From the NCBI GenBank assembly GCA_026391935.1, contig JAPLDC010000076.1:1-16313 (forward strand): 16,313 bases of DNA, given 5' to 3'. This DNA comes from Bacteroidota bacterium. GTDB taxonomy: Bacteria > Bacteroidota > Bacteroidia > 2-12-FULL-35-15. The notes under the pieces were generated by a model. It was given only the letters and a program-made list of their open reading frames with translations. It was not told where the DNA came from and made no database searches. Shown one piece after another: positions 13,111-16,313 of this stretch (its first letter is position 1; the number at the start of each line of letters is the position of its first letter). The position numbers and the translations under genes are program-made.

Positions 13111-15486
13111 ATGAACAGAACAATAAAAAAAGTGGCCATCCTTGGTTCCGGGGTGATGGGAAGCAGGATCGCCTGTCATTTTGCAAACATCGGAGTAGAA
13201 GTAATTTTACTTGACATTGTGCCAAAAGATGCAACAGCAGATAAAAGATCACGCAATAAAATTGTGGACGATGCTCTTGCCTTTGCTCTTAAATCAAACC
13301 CCTCTCCTATTTATCGTAAAGCGTTTGCAAAACGTATCACGACAGGGAATTTTGATGATAACATGAAAGACATCGCAACATGCGATTGGATCATCGAAGT
13401 AGTAATTGAAAGACTTGATATCAAAAAACAGGTTTTTGAAAATGTTGAGAAATATCGTAAACCGGGAACGCTGATCACTTCAAATACTTCCGGGATCCCT
13501 ATTCATTTAATGAATGAAGGCCGAAGCGAAGATTTCCAAAAACATTTCTGCGGTTCACACTTTTTTAATCCTCCACGATATTTAAAATTACTGGAAATTA
13601 TTCCTACACCTAAAACATCACCGGAAGTTGTTGATTTCTTGATGAAATATGGTGAATTATATTTAGGAAAGACAACGGTTTTATGTAAAGACACACCCGC
13701 TTTTATAGCTAATAGAATTGGCGTTTTTGGTATCATGAGTTTATTCCATTTGATCGAAAAAATGGGATTAACAATTGAAGAAGTAGATAAATTGACTGGT
13801 CCTGTTTTGGGGCGTCCAAAATCTGCAACCTTCCGTACATGTGATGTAGTTGGACTAGACACCCTAGTGCATGTTGCAAATGGTGTATCGGATAGTTGTC
13901 CGAATGACGAATCTATTGCCTTATTTAAGATTCCGACTTTTGTTTCAAAAATGGTTGAGAACAAATGGCTGGGAAGTAAAACAGAACAAGGATTTTTCAA
14001 GAAAGTAAAATTAGCCGGTGGCAAATCTGAAATTCATGCACTGGATCTGAAAACACTCGAATACAAACCTTCACAAAAAATAAAATTTCCAACTTTAGAA
14101 TTAACAAAATCAATTGATAATTTAACTGAACGTGTTAAAGTGTTGGTTGCAGGAAAAGACAAAGCCGGTGAATTTTATCGTACAACTTTTTATGCATTGT
14201 TTCAATATGTTTCTAACCGCATCCCAGAAATAAGTGATGAGTTATATAAAATTGATGATGCAATGAAAGCTGGATTCGGTTGGGATCTTGGACCTTTTGA
14301 ATATTGGGATGCTATCGGAATTGCCCAAACAGTAAAAGCAATGGAAGAGGCAGGAAATAAACCTGCACATTGGATCAATGACATGATCGCTTCAGGTGCT
14401 ACCACTTTTTATAAAGTTGAAAATGGAAATCGTAAATATTATGATATCCCTACAAAATCATACAAAACAATTCCCGGTACCGAGTCATTTATTTTACTCG
14501 ATACGATCCGTCCAAGCAAAACGGTTTGGAAAAATAGCGGAGCAACACTCACAGACATTGGCGATGGCATTGTAAATTTAGAATGGAATACAAAAATGAA
14601 TTCTATCGGTGCCGAAGTAATTGAAGGCATCAACAAATCAATTGAGATCGCAGAAAAAGATTTTCGCGGATTGGTAATTTCAAATGAAGGAGCAAATTTC
14701 AGCGCTGGAGCAAATGTGGGAATGATATTTATGATGGCGGTGGAACAAGAATATGATGAATTAAATTTCGCCATCAAAACTTTTCAAAATACGATGATGC
14801 GTGTCCGTTACTCATCCATCCCTGTGGTGGTAGCACCTCACAACATGGCATTAGGCGGAGCATGTGAAATGAGTATGCATTCTGACAGAGTTGTTTTGCA
14901 TGCAGAAACATATATGGGATTGGTTGAATTTGGTGTTGGATTAATTCCTGGAGGTGGCGGAACAAAAGAATTTGCTGTTCGGTTATCGGATGAATTAAAA
15001 GAAGGCGATGTTGAATTAAATAGTTTCCGTGATCGTTTTTTAACAATCGGACAAGCAAAAGTATCAACATCGGCTTACGAAGCATTTGATCTGGGGTACT
15101 TACGCAAAAACAAAGATGTTGTAGTGCTTTCACGTAACCGCGTATTGGCAGAAGCAAAAGCAAATTGTATTGAAATTGCTGCTGCCGGTTATACGCAACC
15201 TAGTCATCGAAAAGATATTCGTGTATTAGGGAAACAAGCGTTAGGCTTGGCTTATCTTGGCGCTAATTCAATGATGTCTGGAAATTACATCAGCGAACAC
15301 GATGTTAAGATCTCTCAAAAAATGGCTTATGTTCTTTGCGGTGGTGATCTTTCAACTCCAACATTAGTAAGTGAACAATATTTATTAGACCTGGAGCGTG
15401 AAGCTTTTTTATCACTATGCGGAGAAAGAAAAACATTAGAAAGATTACAATCAATAATTACCGGTGGTAAAATTTTACGTAATTAA
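13111..15486 (+). CDS. 3-hydroxyacyl-CoA dehydrogenase / enoyl-CoA hydratase fusion (FadN-type order)
   Basis: 791 residues. It carries the second and third steps of beta-oxidation: enoyl-CoA hydration and NAD-dependent oxidation of 3-hydroxyacyl-CoA. The dehydrogenase comes first: Rossmann GSGVMGSRIA (12-21), catalytic His150 in HFFNPP with Glu162, then the C-terminal helical parts PAFIANRIG (196-204) and GFGWDLGPFEYWD (388-400). The crotonase follows: oxyanion-hole region FSAGANV (530-536), GGACE (582-586) and LVEFGVGLIPGGGG (604-617), with both catalytic glutamates at 586 and 606. This order is opposite to E. coli FadB (hydratase first) and matches Bacillus FadN-like proteins. It lies 4 bases after the MarR gene and 94 bases before the thiolase, which would form its partner in the pathway. 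Confidence 0.94.
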   Translation: MNRTIKKVAILGSGVMGSRIACHFANIGVEVILLDIVPKDATADKRSRNKIVDDALAFALKSNPSPIYRKAFAKRITTGNFDDNMKDIATCDWIIEVVIERLDIKKQVFENVEKYRKPGTLITSNTSGIPIHLMNEGRSEDFQKHFCGSHFFNPPRYLKLLEIIPTPKTSPEVVDFLMKYGELYLGKTTVLCKDTPAFIANRIGVFGIMSLFHLIEKMGLTIEEVDKLTGPVLGRPKSATFRTCDVVGLDTLVHVANGVSDSCPNDESIALFKIPTFVSKMVENKWLGSKTEQGFFKKVKLAGGKSEIHALDLKTLEYKPSQKIKFPTLELTKSIDNLTERVKVLVAGKDKAGEFYRTTFYALFQYVSNRIPEISDELYKIDDAMKAGFGWDLGPFEYWDAIGIAQTVKAMEEAGNKPAHWINDMIASGATTFYKVENGNRKYYDIPTKSYKTIPGTESFILLDTIRPSKTVWKNSGATLTDIGDGIVNLEWNTKMNSIGAEVIEGINKSIEIAEKDFRGLVISNEGANFSAGANVGMIFMMAVEQEYDELNFAIKTFQNTMMRVRYSSIPVVVAPHNMALGGACEMSMHSDRVVLHAETYMGLVEFGVGLIPGGGGTKEFAVRLSDELKEGDVELNSFRDRFLTIGQAKVSTSAYEAFDLGYLRKNKDVVVLSRNRVLAEAKANCIEIAAAGYTQPSHRKDIRVLGKQALGLAYLGANSMMSGNYISEHDVKISQKMAYVLCGGDLSTPTLVSEQYLLDLEREAFLSLCGERKTLERLQSIITGGKILRN

Positions 15487-15529
15487 TATACAATTCCAAA
15501 CACATTACAAAAGCAATATTTAGAAAAGG

Positions 15530-15574
15530 CCTGAGAACAAATCTAAAATCTCAGGTCTAAAATCTCAAATCTAA
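15530..15574. repeat. 14-base tandem repeat and hairpin between the dehydrogenase and thiolase genes
   Basis: TCTAAAATCTCA occurs at 15542-15553 and 15556-15567, with a partial third copy TCTAA at 15570-15574, a 14-base period. CCTGAGA (15530-15536) is complementary to TCTCAGG (15549-15555) around 12 bases, so part of the array can fold as a stem. It occupies most of the 94-base gap. No promoter of the phylum type was seen in it. It may affect mRNA stability or relative expression, but this is a guess. Confidence 0.5.
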
Positions 15575-15580
15575 TTTAAT

Positions 15581-16313
15581 ATGAATGCATATATAGTAGC
15601 TGGTTTTAGAACCGCAGTAGGAAAAGCCAACAAAGGAGGTTTCCGTTTCACTCGTCCCGATGATCTAGCGTCAGAAGTCATAAAACATTTGATGGCAAGT
15701 GTTCCAACTATTGCTCATGACCAGGTCGATGATCTAATCGTTGGCAATGCAATGCCTGAAGCAGAGCAAGGATTGAACATGGGAAGGTTGATCTCATTGC
15801 TGTCATTCAATACAGATAAAGTTCCGGGAGCAACTGTAAATCGTTATTGTGCTTCAGGACTTGAAACCATCGCAATTGCGGCTGCAAAAATTCATGCAGG
15901 AATGGCTGATTGTATTGTTGCCGGTGGCGCAGAAAGCATGAGTTTAATTCCAATGGGTGGATGGAGAATTGTTCCGCATGCAGGTGTTGCACTCGCACAT
16001 CCTGACCATTATTGGGGAATGGGATTAACGGCTGAAGCTGTTGCCAATGAATATAAGATAAGTCGTGAAGACCAAGATGCGTTTGCGTTGAACTCTCATT
16101 TAAAATCTATCAAAGCAATCAAAGAAGGAAAATTTAAAGAAGAGATTGTTCCGATAAAAATTTCTGAAACATATGTTGATGAAAACGAAAAAAAGAAAAC
16201 CCGTGAATTTATAGTTGATACCGATGAAGGACCAAGAGCTGATACTACATTGGAAGCGCTGGCGAAACTAAAGCCTGTGTTCGATGCGAAGGGAAGTGTT
16301 ACTGCAGGAAATT
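15581..16313 (+). CDS. Acetyl-CoA C-acyltransferase (thiolase), 3' truncated by window end
   Basis: ATG at 15581 opens a frame with no stop to the window end (244 complete codons). It encodes the N-terminal domain of a degradative thiolase: VAGFRTAVGKANKGGF, the nucleophilic Cys90 in VNRYCASGLETIAIAA, and the GGAESMS loop. The His and second Cys of the active site (GHP and CxGGG) would lie beyond 16313 and cannot be checked. It cleaves 3-ketoacyl-CoA with CoA to acetyl-CoA and a shortened acyl-CoA, the last step of beta-oxidation, and matches FadA/FadI-type enzymes. It is third in the operon with the MarR regulator and the hydratase/dehydrogenase. Acyl-CoA dehydrogenase genes often follow in related genomes and may lie downstream. 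Confidence 0.93.
   Translation, partial: MNAYIVAGFRTAVGKANKGGFRFTRPDDLASEVIKHLMASVPTIAHDQVDDLIVGNAMPEAEQGLNMGRLISLLSFNTDKVPGATVNRYCASGLETIAIAAAKIHAGMADCIVAGGAESMSLIPMGGWRIVPHAGVALAHPDHYWGMGLTAEAVANEYKISREDQDAFALNSHLKSIKAIKEGKFKEEIVPIKISETYVDENEKKKTREFIVDTDEGPRADTTLEALAKLKPVFDAKGSVTAGN

Noticed and set aside
13503..15163. Several long minus-strand reading frames inside the beta-oxidation fusion gene
   Set aside because: They are shadows of an intact 791-residue coding sequence with all catalytic residues, and they show no recognisable domain.

Overview
The window is low-GC DNA that reads as a member of the Bacteroidota. Three things point there: a type IX secretion (T9SS) type A C-terminal sorting domain; several promoters of the Bacteroidota form (-33 TTG/TTTG, about 19 bases, -7 TAnnTTTG); and the near absence of purine-rich Shine-Dalgarno sequences before start codons. 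Nothing here fixes the genus. No rRNA, tRNA, CRISPR array, transposase or phage gene was seen.

Layout. 1-563: 3' part of a short-chain dehydrogenase/reductase. 628-1389: outer-membrane beta-barrel protein, convergent with 1397-2236, a secreted T9SS-sorted protein. 2266-2727: DUF1801 protein. 2818-5433: an 871-residue protein with two N-terminal beta-rich repeats and two CbbX-type AAA+ modules. 5434-5701: intergenic, with repeat-like hairpin sequence and a possible terminator. 5702-6094: small lipoprotein with a very good promoter and a 12-bp-arm inverted repeat just upstream. 6095-6419: AT-rich, largely noncoding. 6420-7421: nitronate monooxygenase-family flavoprotein, divergent from 7527-9296, a long-chain acyl-CoA synthetase, which is followed after 11 bases by 9308-11263, a bacterial TMTC-like membrane protein (GT-C type with C-terminal TPRs). 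11288-12536 (minus): TRIC-type channel overlapping or abutting a DsbA/FrnE-like thioredoxin-fold protein. 12648-16313 (plus): MarR regulator, 3-hydroxyacyl-CoA dehydrogenase/enoyl-CoA hydratase fusion, and thiolase (cut by the window end).

How the genes work together. The clearest unit is the fatty-acid beta-oxidation operon at 12648-16313: the regulator sits 4 bases ahead of the bifunctional hydratase/dehydrogenase, followed by the thiolase. The acyl-CoA synthetase at 7527 would supply the activated substrate, although it has its own promoter and is a separate transcription unit. A palindrome overlapping the -33 element of the MarR promoter is the best candidate operator and lies in the spacer shared with the divergent TRIC gene.

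Most genes are ordinary for the phylum. The items most worth a second look are the doubly duplicated AAA+ protein, the TMTC-like protein coupled to an acyl-CoA synthetase, the MarR operator candidate, and the palindrome at the lipoprotein promoter. I do not see a clearly new multi-gene defence or biosynthetic system.
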